This document shows, piece after piece, positions 63,751 through 64,000 of a stretch of DNA of 64,000 nt. A program made the position numbers and the translations under genes. Origin of the DNA: Longitalea arenae (GTDB lineage Bacteria > Bacteroidota > Bacteroidia > Chitinophagales > Chitinophagaceae); NCBI RefSeq assembly GCF_016924755.1, contig NZ_JAFFJX010000002.1, positions 186,001 through 250,000 of the forward strand. The letters run 5' to 3'. Under the pieces are notes generated by a model, which did no database searches, was not told the origin of the DNA, and saw only the letters and a program-made list of their open reading frames with translations. Numbering within the stretch: position 1 is the stretch's first letter; every line of letters begins with the position of its first letter.

Positions 63751-64000
63751 TTATTTAACGCTTAGCAACACCACCTTCCCATCCATGGTAGAAGCAATCA
63801 ATTCTTTCTTACTCAGCACCCGTATGGTATTTACCATGGAATTATCGATCTTGTAAGCCCAGCTGGTCTTTTGAGTAGCGGGATCAATAGCGTATACCAC
63901 GCCATTGCGTGTACCAAAGAATACCTGCCCGTCTTTTTCAATCAGCATCGATGGCACATGCTCATAGCCAAAACCGGCATTCATTACCCAGGCAGGCCGC
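63751..64000 (-). CDS. PQQ-like beta-propeller repeat protein, C-terminal part
   Basis: Partial: open to the window edge, with about 83 residues at the C-terminus. Blades are visible: VPSMLIEKDGQVFFGTRNGV, VYAIDPATQKTSWAYKID, and VLSKKELIASTMDGKVVLLSVK. This is the pattern of PQQ-binding-like or outer-membrane assembly (BamB-like) propellers. The full domain content is unknown because the rest lies past position 64000. The in-frame ATG at 63984 is internal, since the frame runs on to the edge (R-P-A-W-V before it). Confidence 0.75.
   Translation of the reverse strand, partial: RPAWVMNAGFGYEHVPSMLIEKDGQVFFGTRNGVVYAIDPATQKTSWAYKIDNSMVNTIRVLSKKELIASTMDGKVVLLSVK

Overview
The window looks like chromosomal DNA from a Bacteroidota member, most likely Chitinophagia/Chitinophagaceae (inference). 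The evidence is two SusC/SusD pairs, a FecR anti-sigma/ECF sigma pair, type IX secretion (T9SS) signatures (PKD-repeat protein with a type B sorting domain, PorP/SprF-like protein, type A tail), and several promoters of the Bacteroidota form (TTTG, about 19-20 bp, TAnnTTTG). No rRNA, tRNA, phage, transposase or CRISPR array was seen.

Layout. 1-7.9 kb: a small anchored protein, an MG2/TonB-plug surface protein, and class Ia ribonucleotide reductase (nrdB-nrdA) read leftward behind a cobalamin riboswitch. 7.9-16.9 kb: M32 carboxypeptidase, a lipoprotein, a giant PKD adhesin with its PorP/SprF partner, and a Tat-exported phosphoesterase. 17-24 kb: ECF sigma - FecR - SusC (with STN domain) - SusD. 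24-28 kb: a decayed-looking ORF, small secreted proteins, a peroxiredoxin and an rRNA methyltransferase. 28-33.2 kb: a second SusC-SusD pair. 34-40.5 kb: grpE-dnaJ, then a leftward operon of O-methyltransferase, glucosaminidase/LysM protein, hypoxanthine phosphoribosyltransferase and a VWA protein. 41-46.5 kb: Na+/solute symporter, LOG-family protein, a porin-like protein, and a receiver protein followed by a pseudo-receiver/sugar-transferase fusion. 46.8-48.7 kb: atpD-atpC. 49-58.5 kb: an acetyltransferase-like protein, an SDR protein, and an RND efflux operon (tolC-hlyD-small ORF-RND) under a TetR regulator whose operator can be read. 58.5-64 kb: dnaX, the pyruvate dehydrogenase E2, a lipoprotein and the end of a PQQ-like propeller gene.

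The most unusual feature is global. Many intergenic gaps are filled with short (7-9 nt), degenerate, tandemly repeated words. Within a gap the left and right arms are usually inverted copies around an unrelated core. The arms run into the flanking genes, so several stop codons (dnaJ, VWA gene, atpD, nrdB, tolC) and two start codons (peroxiredoxin, atpC) lie in or touch repeat words. At least four word families occur. One of them also appears in frame inside dnaX, where it encodes a PEA-rich linker.
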